Below, piece after piece: positions 19,216 to 28,955 of a stretch of DNA of 64,000 nucleotides. A program made the position numbers and the translations under genes. Origin of the DNA: JARRNE01 sp963824085 (GTDB taxonomy: Bacteria; Pseudomonadota; Gammaproteobacteria; Chromatiales; Chromatiaceae); the NCBI GenBank assembly GCA_963824085.1, contig CAWGNT010000009.1, forward strand, positions 1-64,000. The letters are read 5' to 3'. Every line of letters starts with the position of its first letter. The first letter of the stretch is position 1. The notes beneath the pieces were generated by a model. It saw only the letters and a program-made list of their open reading frames with translations. It ran no database searches and had not been told where the DNA came from.

Positions 19216-21669
19216 ATGAGCAGCCCCCTCGTCTCCGTCATCATCGTCAACTACAACGGCCGACACCATCTCGAGCGCTGTCTGCCGTCTGTTCTCCAAG
19301 CACCTGAGCTTCCTGTCGAGGTGATCGTCGTCGACAATGCTTCGGCTGACGGCAGCCAACAATGGCTGCAACAGCGCCACCCCGAGGTTCGAGTCCTTGC
19401 GCTGCCTCGAAACGAGGGCTTCGGCAAGGCGAACGCAGCAGGCGCTGCAATTGCTCAGGGTGAAAAGATCGCATTTCTGAATAGCGACACCGAGGTGACA
19501 CCCGGCTGGCTTATCCCGCTCAATCGCACCCTGGATACGGAGCCAGCCGTTCAGGCGACCTGCTCCCTACTCTATCTGATGAAACAGCGGGAGATCGTGA
19601 ATGCCGTTGGTGGGGGCATGTCACGCCTCGGATACAGCTATGATCGGTATTTCGGCTTCTCCGCCGACCATCCGCGGGTCAGCGCGCTTCGCGCTGCCGG
19701 GAGCAGCCTGCGCACCCTCTTTCCGACGGCTGCCGCCATGCTGATGCGCAGAGCCGACTTCGATCGGCTGGGAGGATTCGATCCAGCGTATTTTATGTAT
19801 CACGAGGATGTCGACCTCGGCTGGCGTATCTGGCTTGCCGGCGGTGAGGTCCACGTGTGTCCGGATTCCGTCGTCTATCACTATTTCGGGGGTACAACGA
19901 AGGCGCTTCAACCAAACCGCTTCCGAGACTGGATGGGAATGCGGCATAACGTTCGTTCCCTCCTCAAGTGCTATCAGCCAAGGCGCGTCGCACGCGTACT
20001 GTTCGATCACTTCCGCCTATGGCTCAGACGCCGGGCATTCGCCGAAATGACATATGTGCTGGGGTGGAATCTTCTTCACGCACCGGGCACTTTCCGACAG
20101 CGCTGGCGCATCCAGCGTAGCAGAAAGCGAGACGATCGTGAGCTCTTTGAAGCCGGCTTGGTGCTATATGCGGAATATCCGCCCAGCGCACCGCAAGTGC
20201 CAGCTTCTCCAAAGGACTCCTCTCTATCGGCCGGGCTGATATCACCCGTGTTGAGGGTCCCGGATGAGACCGCCGTTGAACGGCTCGGAGCGGGTTGGTA
20301 CGGCGTAGAATATCTTCCGAACCCGGGACAGCCGGATGATAGGGGCTCTCAGTCGCAAAGCGCACTCGCGTGCCGCTGGACTAATGGGCTAGCCAGCGCG
20401 CGTCTACGGGTCGGACCGGCCGCGAAGGGAACCCTGCGTGTTCGCTACTGCCCGCCTGCGCCAACCAGTGAAACGGAGCCGGCTTGGATGCGCTTGGCAA
20501 GTGATGGGCGCGAGGTAGAGCTTACATTCCCACCAGGCTCACCGCGGGAATGGCAAACGGCAGAGTTGCCCGCGACTGCAGACGACAACGGGTTGGTAAC
20601 CCTCGAGGTTGCCTCATCGACATGGATTCCGCACCGGACAGCACCCAATGAAGAGGGGCGTTTGTTGGGTTGTGCGGTACACGACATCAGGTTCCGTTGG
20701 GAGGAACCTCCAGAGGCCAAGCTCGAAGCGACGGCTGCAAACCTTTCGGTCATCATCCCAACATACAATCGCAAGCACATCCTAGGCAGGACGCTGTCGG
20801 CGCTGCAAGCTCAGACGCTCACGGGGTTTGAGGTGATAGTCGTCGACGACGGATCGACTGACGGAACGCCCGAGGCGATCGAGACATGGCGAACTAATCA
20901 GCCTGAAACACTTGCCTTCGAGCTAAAGGTTCTTCGGCAGCCGAATCTGAAGCAGGGGCAGGCCCGCAATCTTGGACTTAAGACGGCACGGGGGGAAATC
21001 GTCCTGTTTCTCGGCGACGACATTATCCCCGATCCCGGCTTCGTTGAGGCGCATCTCACTGGTCACGCGGTGCACAACGAGGCGGGAGACGTTGCAATCG
21101 TCGGGCTGACCGATTGGGACGTGACGACCGTCAATGTCACCCCGTTCCTTCAGCACGTGAATTACTACGGCGCTCAATTCGGTTACGCCCACCTCACACC
21201 GCAGGCCGAAGCGCCATTCACCTGTTTCTACACGTCCAACGTTTCGCTCAGGCGCTCCGCCCTCGGCACTGATCCGTTCGATCCCCGTTTTGGCGTATAC
21301 GGCTGGGAAGATACGGAGCTCGGCTATCGACTGTCCAGGGCAGGTCTCCGGATAATTTACAGCCCCGAAGCGCGTGCGGTGCACAGCCATCCAATGACGC
21401 TGCAGTCGTTTCTCATGCGGCAAACACAGGTCGGCGCGGCGCTCGACACCTTCTTGAAGCTACAACCCGATATTCTGGACATGCCCTCCATGGCCAGCTG
21501 CCGCCGCTACAGAAGACTAGGAATACTGGCCCCGGTAATCACGGCTCTTACGCCCGTGTTGTCCTATCTGGACCGCATCTCAACGAAGACGTGGCCTCTT
21601 AGATTTTATTCGCTCATTCTGTCCCTGGCGTTTGAAAAGGGTGTCCGCCAGGCGGAGCGCACACGCTAG
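19216..21669 (+). CDS. Double-domain GT2 glycosyltransferase
   Basis: 817 residues from the ATG at 19216, which begins MSSPLVSVIIVNYNGR directly at the first GT2 strand; ATGs at 19129 and 19192 are alternatives. Domain 1 (5-230) has FLNSDTEV and the acceptor-side YHEDVDLGWRIWLAGG. A beta-rich segment (about 375-490) follows. Domain 2 (about 510-750) starts LSVIIPTYNRKHILG and carries VVDDGSTDGTP, FLGDDI (the DxD equivalent) and GWEDTELGYRLSRAG. It is probably a cytoplasmic polymer-extending enzyme adding two sugars. It stands alone, with 347 non-coding bases before the sulfotransferase-like gene. Confidence 0.8.
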   Translation: MSSPLVSVIIVNYNGRHHLERCLPSVLQAPELPVEVIVVDNASADGSQQWLQQRHPEVRVLALPRNEGFGKANAAGAAIAQGEKIAFLNSDTEVTPGWLIPLNRTLDTEPAVQATCSLLYLMKQREIVNAVGGGMSRLGYSYDRYFGFSADHPRVSALRAAGSSLRTLFPTAAAMLMRRADFDRLGGFDPAYFMYHEDVDLGWRIWLAGGEVHVCPDSVVYHYFGGTTKALQPNRFRDWMGMRHNVRSLLKCYQPRRVARVLFDHFRLWLRRRAFAEMTYVLGWNLLHAPGTFRQRWRIQRSRKRDDRELFEAGLVLYAEYPPSAPQVPASPKDSSLSAGLISPVLRVPDETAVERLGAGWYGVEYLPNPGQPDDRGSQSQSALACRWTNGLASARLRVGPAAKGTLRVRYCPPAPTSETEPAWMRLASDGREVELTFPPGSPREWQTAELPATADDNGLVTLEVASSTWIPHRTAPNEEGRLLGCAVHDIRFRWEEPPEAKLEATAANLSVIIPTYNRKHILGRTLSALQAQTLTGFEVIVVDDGSTDGTPEAIETWRTNQPETLAFELKVLRQPNLKQGQARNLGLKTARGEIVLFLGDDIIPDPGFVEAHLTGHAVHNEAGDVAIVGLTDWDVTTVNVTPFLQHVNYYGAQFGYAHLTPQAEAPFTCFYTSNVSLRRSALGTDPFDPRFGVYGWEDTELGYRLSRAGLRIIYSPEARAVHSHPMTLQSFLMRQTQVGAALDTFLKLQPDILDMPSMASCRRYRRLGILAPVITALTPVLSYLDRISTKTWPLRFYSLILSLAFEKGVRQAERTR

Positions 21670-22015
21670 GCGGACAGCCCGGCGCGGAACACGGACCGAG
21701 GCGGATAAATTCTCGACCCCATGGTGAACGGACGTCGACACCCCTTTTCACGATGTTCACTGGGTGTCTGGTGGCAGCGATAGACACAGCCAGCGCATCG
21801 ATGGGTCCTGGTCGTCAGACGCGTTGGCCTTCGTTCCGCTTGCGTTTTCCTGAGGAACAGCCGGTGCTGGAGGCGCCCGACCGTGGTCGCAACGCATCCT
21901 AACCGGTGTTCGCTGCGACACCAGCCATGTTTCCGAACACCGTCGCGCGACATGGTTCGCATGCGTCTCGCCGCGCCGTCCAGCCCCGCCCCCTGCTAAT
22001 GGAAGGGACAGATCC
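21670..22015. other. Intergenic region
   Basis: About 345 bases separate the GT2 gene from the sulfotransferase-like gene. No gene, hairpin with T-run or clear promoter was recognised. A GGAAGGGACAGATCC ribosome-binding site is at its right end. Confidence 0.35.
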
Positions 22016-23302
22016 ATGAACAACGATTCCCATGACTCCCCGTCGGACTCGGCAGCCGGTCACAAGGGTCTACTATTGGTCGGAATGCATCGAAGTGGGA
22101 CATCGGCGTTGGCGCGAGTGGTCAATTTGTTGGGTGTGCCGATTGGCAGAAAACTCGTGCCGTCGGGAGAAGACAACCCGCGCGGCTTCTGGGAGCTCGA
22201 AGAGATCGTGGAAGTGCACAATGACCTACTTGAGCAGCTAGGCTCTGCATGGGACGACCCCCTGCCCCTCCCGGACGACTGGGAGAACGGCGAGCACGCC
22301 ATGGCTGCGCGAGAGCGCATCGGGGAGATCCTCAACGAGAATTTTGCGCTCGGCGATGCTATGCCGTTCGCGATAAAGGATCCCCGGTTATCCCGACTTC
22401 TCCCCCTGTGGAAGCAGGTTCTTGCAGAGCTCGGGGTTGATCCCTACGTCATACTTATTCACCGCCACCCGATGGAGGTGGCGCAATCCCTCGCTAAACG
22501 AAACGAAATGAGAATCGGAAGGGGGCTGCTGCTATGGCTTCGGTACGTGTTGGACGCGGAACGGGAGACAAGGGGGATCCCCCGGGCCTTTCTCAGCTAC
22601 GCATCGCTTTTGGGTGACTGGCGCGGGGAAATGCAAAGGATTGGTAGCCAGCTTGGCGTCTCTTGGCCCATCGCTTTCGCCGATGCGGCGGTCGATATCG
22701 ACGCCTTCCTTGCCGCTGGACTAAGGCACCACACACAACCAGACGAGATCATGGACAACACCGGTCACGGCCCTTTGCTCGACGGGGTCTATGCCGCGAT
22801 ACAGCAGAGTCATCCGGGCAACGAAGATGATCTCCAGGTTGTCTGCGATGAAACAAACCGAGAGCTTGCTAAGGCCGGTGCCTACTATGCCGACACCATC
22901 TCCGACGAGGCGGCTAGAACGCGGAAACTCAGGATGCTAGTTGACACCTATTCCGAGCAGTACTCCTCCCTCGAAGACCACTACCACTCCGTCGAGAAAA
23001 ACTTTCATTCGCTCGAGGACGCGTATCGTGCGCTCGAGAAGCATCATCTCGCGATACAGGAACAGAACAAGCATCTTACGGAGGAGATCTGGAAGCAACG
23101 GGACGCACAGCTAAAGCTTGAAGCCCTGCTGGCCGAAACCCAAGCCGAGCTCACGAAAACCAAGAGCGAGCTGTGGAAGACAAAAGCGGAGCTGACCACC
23201 GTGCAAACCCAGCTCGAGGCGATCTATCAATCCACATCTTGGCAGATCACCAAGCCACTTCGTTCCGGAGCGAGTCTTCTCAAGAACCTAAAAAGTAAGT
23301 GA
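22016..23302 (+). CDS. Sulfotransferase-family protein with C-terminal coiled coil
   Basis: 428 residues. The N-terminal two-thirds is a P-loop sulfotransferase fold: the 5'-phosphosulfate loop GMHRSGTSALA at 23-33 and the AIKDPRLSRLLPLW strand-helix that binds the 3'-phosphate of PAPS, then VILIHRHPMEVAQSL. Residues about 300-405 are a long heptad-rich coiled coil (YSSLEDHYHSVEKNFHSLE, then repeated KTKxEL units), ending in STSWQITKPLRSG, a motif often seen at the junction of linked glycosyltransferase domains. It could sulfate a surface glycan using PAPS. The coiled coil suggests oligomerisation or docking to a glycosyltransferase. GGAAGG precedes the ATG. Confidence 0.75.
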   Translation: MNNDSHDSPSDSAAGHKGLLLVGMHRSGTSALARVVNLLGVPIGRKLVPSGEDNPRGFWELEEIVEVHNDLLEQLGSAWDDPLPLPDDWENGEHAMAARERIGEILNENFALGDAMPFAIKDPRLSRLLPLWKQVLAELGVDPYVILIHRHPMEVAQSLAKRNEMRIGRGLLLWLRYVLDAERETRGIPRAFLSYASLLGDWRGEMQRIGSQLGVSWPIAFADAAVDIDAFLAAGLRHHTQPDEIMDNTGHGPLLDGVYAAIQQSHPGNEDDLQVVCDETNRELAKAGAYYADTISDEAARTRKLRMLVDTYSEQYSSLEDHYHSVEKNFHSLEDAYRALEKHHLAIQEQNKHLTEEIWKQRDAQLKLEALLAETQAELTKTKSELWKTKAELTTVQTQLEAIYQSTSWQITKPLRSGASLLKNLKSK

Positions 23303-23409
23303 CGTTCACAATATCCTTGCACGCCTCACCCCGACCCTCTCTCCCAACAAGAGAGCGAGGGAGAGACAGAGCGCTCATCGTGCGGCACTGACAGTAAGCG
23401 CGGAAGCTG

Positions 23410-23591
23410 ATTAGCGCTATTCCTCAGCTACGACGTTGAGGCTACTTTGTCGCGGCGCTACTCGCCGTCCTTGGCATCTGGTTTCCGGCATTCCGTGCCG
23501 GAACGACGACGTTGATTCGTGCCTGGGCGTCATCCCGGCAGGGAGTGCCCGGATCTAGGCCCCACGGATGGAGTGCAAAATGTTCCGGCTG
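23410..23591 (+). repeat. MITE-like dispersed repeat, copy 1 (right end lost)
   Basis: Begins ATTAGCGCTATTCCTCAGC and contains TTCCGGCATTCCGTGCCGGA and TCATCCCGGCAGGGAGTG. It is nearly identical to 24783-24979 over about 150 bases but diverges after TTCCGGCTG, so the right terminal repeat is missing. It sits directly after the 3' end of the DUF2304 gene. Confidence 0.75.
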
Positions 23592-23616
23592 CGGAAAAGG
23601 AAGCTCCTGCACGCTG

Positions 23617-24006
23617 TTAGCCGTTCCTTTCGTGATTTCCTTCCTTTGCTTCGCGCGAATTGATCTCACGTGCTTTCCGGAGCTGCTCCTCCACAAGCAA
23701 TACGCGCTGCGTCAACCGAAGCATTTCCCGTCGCGTCCGGGATTGTTCAAGGTCTACCATGAGAATCTTCAACACTAATGCAGCGACGGCAACAATGAGG
23801 CCGAGCACGGGGGGATAGGAAACCCCGAGCCATCCCCCTACCGCATCAACCCAACGCGGGAAGAAGCCGACGACGACCGCCAGCACCCCCACGACCAACC
23901 ACCAAAGGGAAAACCGCGCATGCATGTGGTCCCGTCGAATGAGATAGAAGATCACCCCGGCAATCGCTACGCCAAGCGCTCCGGTAAAGAATTGGAATGT
24001 ACGCAT
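23617..24006 (-). CDS. DUF2304 membrane protein
   Basis: 129 residues with three hydrophobic segments (about 5-22, 33-50, 65-85) and a charged C-terminal helix (RREMLRLTQRVLLVEEQL). This is the build of DUF2304, small integral membrane proteins that in many bacteria and archaea are encoded next to a dolichyl-phosphate-mannose-synthase-like GT2. It follows such a gene here with a 16-base gap on the same strand, which supports the family call. The likely role is as membrane partner or anchor of that transferase; no catalytic residues are visible. Confidence 0.75.
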   Translation of the reverse strand: MRTFQFFTGALGVAIAGVIFYLIRRDHMHARFSLWWLVVGVLAVVVGFFPRWVDAVGGWLGVSYPPVLGLIVAVAALVLKILMVDLEQSRTRREMLRLTQRVLLVEEQLRKAREINSREAKEGNHERNG

Positions 24007-24022
24007 TAGGCTGGCCCAATCC

Positions 24023-24760
24023 TCAGCACCCGTTACTCGGTGGCCGAGCTCGGGTACGTATCGATACCTTTGTTAGACACAGCACCGTAGAATAGATCAT
24101 GTAATACGCGACGCGACTCCACGAACGGAAGACACGCGACCTTCCTGACGCCCGTGGGGCGATTGAGACCGGGACCTCCTCAACAACCAGGCCGGACTCT
24201 CTAAGTAATAGCAATACTCCAACATCCTGATAATCGAGGAGGGTCGCATCCTTTGCCGACAGCAAACGAAGCGCGTGACAATCGTAGCAACGAAAACCAG
24301 ACGTCAAGTCCTCGATGTCCAGAAAGCCGATTATCTTGAACAGTGACCAGGCCAGCTTTCTCAATCGACTACCGCGCGCCACGCACGAACCAATCGTGAC
24401 GTTCGGACGATCTGGCCCCCCAAAAGGCGCCAGCAGTCTAGGTATATCGGCGGGTTCGTGCTGGCCGTCCGCGTCAAGTGTAACCGCACATCCATAACCA
24501 GTGGCGATCGCGTAGCGGATGCCGGTCTGCGTCGCAATCCACGCGCCGAGATTGATCGGCGCGTGAAACACAAGCGCGCCTGCACGACGCGCTTCATCAG
24601 CCGTGTTGTCTTCGCTCGCGTCGTCTACAACCAGCACATCAAGCCCAAGTGCGCGCAGCTTGCGGACAATTGTCCCAACCGTCCCGCCTTCGTTGCGTGC
24701 AGGAAGTATGGTCAAACAGCGACCGATGGGCGTTGTCACACGTTGCTTCGAGTCAGTCAA
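24023..24760 (-). CDS. GT2, dolichyl/polyprenyl-phosphate sugar synthase type
   Basis: 245 residues: TILPARNEGGTVGTIV, VVDDASEDNT, VTLDADGQHEPADIP (the DxD metal and donor site) and LTSGFRCYD, all signatures of the DPM1-like branch of GT2. It would transfer a sugar from a nucleotide donor to polyprenyl phosphate on the inner membrane face. The best start is TTG at 24760, because GAGGG lies six bases upstream; a GTG at 24739 is the alternative. It forms a two-gene operon with the DUF2304 gene, and MITE-like repeats lie on both sides of that operon. Confidence 0.8.
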   Translation of the reverse strand: MTDSKQRVTTPIGRCLTILPARNEGGTVGTIVRKLRALGLDVLVVDDASEDNTADEARRAGALVFHAPINLGAWIATQTGIRYAIATGYGCAVTLDADGQHEPADIPRLLAPFGGPDRPNVTIGSCVARGSRLRKLAWSLFKIIGFLDIEDLTSGFRCYDCHALRLLSAKDATLLDYQDVGVLLLLRESGLVVEEVPVSIAPRASGRSRVFRSWSRVAYYMIYSTVLCLTKVSIRTRARPPSNGC

Positions 24761-24782
24761 TTTCTACCCTCATTGCAAGGTC

Positions 24783-24979
24783 ATTAGCGCTATTCCTCAG
24801 CAGCGACGAAGGGCCTGCTTTGTCACGGGGCTGCGCGCCGTCCTTGGCATCTGGTTTCCGGCATTCCGTGCCGGAACGACGACGTTAATTCGTGCCTGGG
24901 CGTCATCCCGGCAGGGAGTGACGGGATCAAGGCCCCACGGATGGAGTGCGAAGTGTTCCGGCTGAGTTTCAGGACTAAT
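24783..24979 (+). repeat. MITE-like dispersed repeat, copy 2 (complete, about 197 bp)
   Basis: The most complete copy. The left end ATTAGCGCTATTCCTCAGC and the reverse complement of the right end (ATTAGTCCTGAAACTCAGC) match at 13 of 19 positions, giving imperfect terminal inverted repeats. It has no coding capacity. An internal palindrome, TTCCGGCA-TTCCG-TGCCGGAA, could form a hairpin. It lies 22 bases upstream of the TTG start of the GT2 gene and so probably contributes to its 5' region. Confidence 0.75.
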
Positions 24980-25121
24980 CACCTATTGCAATGGGTTACG
25001 CCTCTTCGCGCTGGAGAGGGGCGGAGGATTCTATTGAGCACCCTTACGCAAAAAAAACGCGAAGCCAGCACCCCCGGTTAGCCGAAGCGGCACATCGCTG
25101 CGAGGCGCCAGAATAGCGGCA

Positions 25122-26297
25122 CTATCGGGCGGCGGTGAGCACTTCCTGATACAACCGATCGATCTGGTCCGCCACCTCCGTGATCTGAAATCGCTTACGA
25201 AAATTGTCGAGCGCCGCCCGCCGCGCTTCCTCCCGAACCGAAGTGGAATCGCGCAGACGGGCGAGGAGATCTGCCAATTGCGCCACGTTCTGCGGCTCGA
25301 CGGTCCAGCCCGCACCGCTGTCGCCGATCACCCAAGACATGCCGCTGCCAGGCACCGTAGTTGCGATTACGGGCGTTCCGCGTGCCATCGCCTCGACCAG
25401 TACAAGACCGAATGCCTCATGCCGACTTGTCGAGGGGAGACAGAGGACGTCTGCGGTGGCCAGCAGACGGCTCTTCGCCTCCTCCGACACGCCGCCAACC
25501 AGCCTGACGTTCTGGCCCACGCCACACTGCTCCACTAGCGCAGCTATTCGCCGTTGCTCCTCGCCCTCTCCCGCAACAATCGCTTCGACTCCTGGTACGA
25601 CCTGGACGGCGCGGATCAAGTAATCCAGTCCCTTGTATCGGCTGAGCCTGCCGACGAACAGGACCTTCAGGGCTCCGCCGTCACTGTAGCCCGGCTCACC
25701 GCCGGAAGACGCGCCCGCAACCTCTTGCGGCAGTTTCAAGCCAAGAGGCACAACTCGGCATTTGTCTCGCCACGGTCTAAGGGGCGTGCTGGCTGCCAGA
25801 TAGGGTGCCGACGTAACGATGATACTGGCCGCACGCCGCAACAGCGCCCTTTCAAAGTGGCGATAGACTCGATAGGCCTGTGCAAGTGGGGAAAAACCGG
25901 ATCCATCAGCGACATCGGCATGCCAATGGACCACCCAGGGGATTTCCGCCAATGCCCGCGATCGGAGAAGCCAGAAAGCGGAGGTATTGGGAACATGCAC
26001 ATGAACCACGTCCGGCTTGAAGGCATGAGCAAAGGACTCAAGCTCACGACCGAACGTCGGCGCCAGCGGCGCATACAGGAGTCTCCCCCAAATTCGCACC
26101 CTCCGGAGCTGCGCGGCGGCGCCATCGGAAAGCGACAGGATCTCTGTACGCGGAGCAACGAGGCTCTCGTGCTGGTGGACAATAGCCCCCTGCCCGATGC
26201 CGATCTGCGCACACGCGTCCATCAAGTCGATCAGGAAATTCTCGATCCCCCCGCTGAAGGGCCGGAAGTATTTGCCAATGTGGAGTGCCCTTGTCAC
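25122..26297 (-). CDS. Glycosyltransferase family 4
   Basis: 391 residues of GT-B fold. The N-terminal half begins ALHIGKYFRPFSGGIENF, with the glycine-rich acceptor loop. The C-terminal half has VLFVGRLSRYKGLDYLI and the catalytic E-x7-E segment EAFGLVLVEAMARGTPVI. This PimB/WbaZ-like type is common in capsule loci, often as a mannosyl or glucosyl transferase. The frame opens at GTG (26297), which lines up exactly with family N-termini, although no strong ribosome-binding site is visible. It is a lone minus-strand gene; the next plus-strand gene starts 370 bases away. Confidence 0.85.
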   Translation of the reverse strand: MTRALHIGKYFRPFSGGIENFLIDLMDACAQIGIGQGAIVHQHESLVAPRTEILSLSDGAAAQLRRVRIWGRLLYAPLAPTFGRELESFAHAFKPDVVHVHVPNTSAFWLLRSRALAEIPWVVHWHADVADGSGFSPLAQAYRVYRHFERALLRRAASIIVTSAPYLAASTPLRPWRDKCRVVPLGLKLPQEVAGASSGGEPGYSDGGALKVLFVGRLSRYKGLDYLIRAVQVVPGVEAIVAGEGEEQRRIAALVEQCGVGQNVRLVGGVSEEAKSRLLATADVLCLPSTSRHEAFGLVLVEAMARGTPVIATTVPGSGMSWVIGDSGAGWTVEPQNVAQLADLLARLRDSTSVREEARRAALDNFRKRFQITEVADQIDRLYQEVLTAAR

Positions 26298-26481
26298 GCT
26301 CGCGTCGTATTGTGCCTATGGCGATCTCTGTCAAGAGAGCTCCGCCGTTTGAAGCGCCGTCCCGCAAACGGTGTAGATTGTATCCTCCAGGCAGCGCAAG
26401 GGGGCGCGTGACCCACTGACCCTATTGCATGCTTCACGTCAGGTGATCAGCGTCGTGCCTCAGCGCGAATGTTCGTTGGGC

Positions 26482-26581
26482 GGGTCGGGTACGGGTCGGC
26501 GGGACCGTCGGCGCCAGGGACGGCGGCGTCGAGCCTATAGGGACGTATTCACGGCGTGTCCGGACGGTCCGTACCCGACCC
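26482..26581. repeat. Extragenic inverted repeat, about 100 bases
   Basis: GGGTCGGGTACGG (26482-26494) pairs perfectly with CCGTACCCGACCC (26569-26581). The enclosed sequence contains CCTATAGGGACGTATTCACG, reminiscent of a palindromic extragenic repeat that I recall from halophilic and sulfur-oxidising gammaproteobacteria; this link is from memory and not checked. The rest of 26298-26668 shows no gene. Confidence 0.5.
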
Positions 26582-26668
26582 TGGCTCCGCAGTTAAGTTA
26601 TCGTGCTAATCACGTCACGTCATGATCACCGAGATTTCCGGCGGGATGAAACTCGTAGGTTGTAACCC

Positions 26669-28955
26669 GTGCCCGGCTACACCCAGCAATACCTGCTCGC
26701 TCTAGCCATCGTTGCCTCGCCTACCGGAGTCTGGTCAGGCCAATCGCACCCTCCCGACCAACCGCCGGCGCCTGTCGCAACCGCTGACCTCTCCGCCAGC
26801 CCCCCGCCATCACCTACCGCAGGCCATCCTTCGCGCAAGGAGGGATACGCGGGGCTTCGGCTTACCCAAAGCCCAAGGGGTGTTGTCGTCGCCAGGGTCC
26901 TCCCCGGACCGCTCGCAGGTGCCAGCGACACATCAACGACCATCGGCCCGGGCGACATGATCGTTTCGATGAACGGGAAAACACTCAGACATTGCCGGCT
27001 ACATTGCTCTGGTACGCTCCTTGGCGCCAGGAGACAAGCTACAGATTGCATATCGCCGCAAGTCCGGCGGCGAGGTCCGCACCATTGACGTCGTGCTCGA
27101 CGACAGAGCGAGGTGGTCCGGCACCGTCGGCGACGGACTCGCCCCTGGCCGCATTATTCCAAGCCTCGAACCCGGGGATGCCGAGGCCCTTTTGCTGGCC
27201 AATTCGGATACGCTCGGCCTACGCCGCGGACTCGACACCTTGCTCGAGGCACTGAGCGCAAAACAGGACTCCTTGCTCGCACCGGACACACCGGCCGCCG
27301 TTATCCAAGCTTTGCGGCGGCCGCTCTCTTTGGACCGGGTGGAGGCCGGGTTCGCCGCGAGAGTCCGCCCCCTCGCAGAGCCTCGCCCGCTCGTCCCCAC
27401 CCTGCTCGCTATTCACCGCCTCATGCTGGACGCACTCGACCTGCCGGACGTGCGAAGCGCGGCCCGGCCTCTCTCGGGAGCTCCAGGCGGCGCGGCATGA
27501 GTACGGACCGCTCGCGGCGGAGCTGCTCACGAGTCTGCGCGACCACCTCGCCTTTCCGGAGACCAATCTCCCGTCGTACCTGCGCCTAGCTCGGGCAGGC
27601 CCTGACATCGCAGCCTCCGCGGTGGCACTGCTGCCGGAAGTGGCGCGCCGCTCGGCGGAGCTGGAGCGTGTCGCGCGCGAGGCGTGGGATGCACCGCGGC
27701 CGATCCCGGCGGAGCTGGCCACGCGGCTCCGAGGACTAGTCGAGGGACCCGTTCTTGCGGCAACGCTTGTCGACGGCGAGCTATGGGTAGTAGGCGGGGA
27801 CGGTCCTAATCGCTACGACATGGACCAGCTCGCTGCGGTCTTCGACATTGGCGGCGCGGACTTATACAGCTTCTCGCGGCCATTCAAGGGTACCTACCGG
27901 ATCATCATCGATGCCGCCGGCGACGACACCTATCTGGCGACGGGCGATCTGGCGGGCCCGGCCACAGGCGTGTTCTCCGTGGACGTTATCGACGACCGGT
28001 CCGGCGATGATCAGCTATTCCTCGGCCGTGCAGTCATCCATCGCGGCCGCGCTGTTCGGCGTAGGGGTTCTGATCGACGAGGCTGGTGACGACCAATACC
28101 TCAACGAGACGCGGAGCGCCGGCTGGTCACAAGGCGCCGCGCTCTACGGCGCTGGCGTGCTGCTCGACCGCAAGGGCAACGACCTTTACCGCGCCCAGGT
28201 GTTCGCGCAGGGCATTGGAGGTCCCGGCGGGCTCGGCCTGCTGATTGATGCATCCGGCGATGATACATACGTCGCCAACGGCCCGGAATTCCCGAGCGTC
28301 TACGGCACCCCGGAGGTATTCGCCGGATTCAGTCAAGGCTTCGGCGTTGGCGTGCGGGGCTACGCCGCCGGCGGCTTGGGCGCCCTCTACGATCTTTCCG
28401 GTGATGATCGCTATATCGTGGGCGAGTTTGGGCAGGGGACCGGGTACTACCAGGGCGCCGGAATCCTGCACGACGCGACCGGCAACGACATCTACATTGG
28501 GTCACGCTACGCTCAGGGCAGCGCCGCCCACCAGGCGGCGGGTATCCTCGTCGACGAGGCTGGCAACGACGCGTACACCTGCCCCGGCCCCGCCGGTCAA
28601 GGCGCCGCCTGGGACCAAAGCGTTGCGACGCTCGTCGATCAGGGCGGAGATGACGTCTACCAGGGCAGCACGCTAGCGCAGGGCGCGGCCGCCCAGGAGG
28701 CCGTCGGACTCCTGCTCGACCTAGGCTGGGCAAGACCATTACGCATGCACCGAAAGCTGCCTCGGAGAGAGCGGCGACAACGCCTACCACTACCAAGAAG
28801 ATCGCGTCTTCAACTTCAGCGCACTGGTCGACCGCGGACGCGGTGTCGACGCCTATCCGGCGCCCCGGAAAAACGACAAGCGGATGCGCACGGGCTCCGT
28901 GGATGAGGCACAACCCGCACAGGCGCACTGCTGCGGTCTGTTCCTTGACGAATAA
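26669..28955 (+). pseudogene. Secreted PDZ + GDD-repeat protein, four frameshifts
   Basis: Reading across four single-base shifts gives one protein of about 760 residues. Its parts are an N-terminal signal-like segment (LLALAIVASPTGVWSG), a PDZ domain (YAGLRLTQSPRGVVVARVLP ... GDMIVSMNGKTL, then DIAGYIALVRSLAPGD), a helical middle (LLTSLRDHLAFPE), and at least eight repeats of the type GVLIDEAGDDQY / GAGILHDATGNDIY with acidic GDD or GND turns that could bind calcium. The shifts lie near 26985 (extra A), 27470, 28030 and 28728. Repeat and PDZ consensus are kept on both sides of each. The true stop is TAA at 28953-28955. It was probably exported. It overlaps the 3' end of the convergent gene at 28816. 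Confidence 0.65.
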
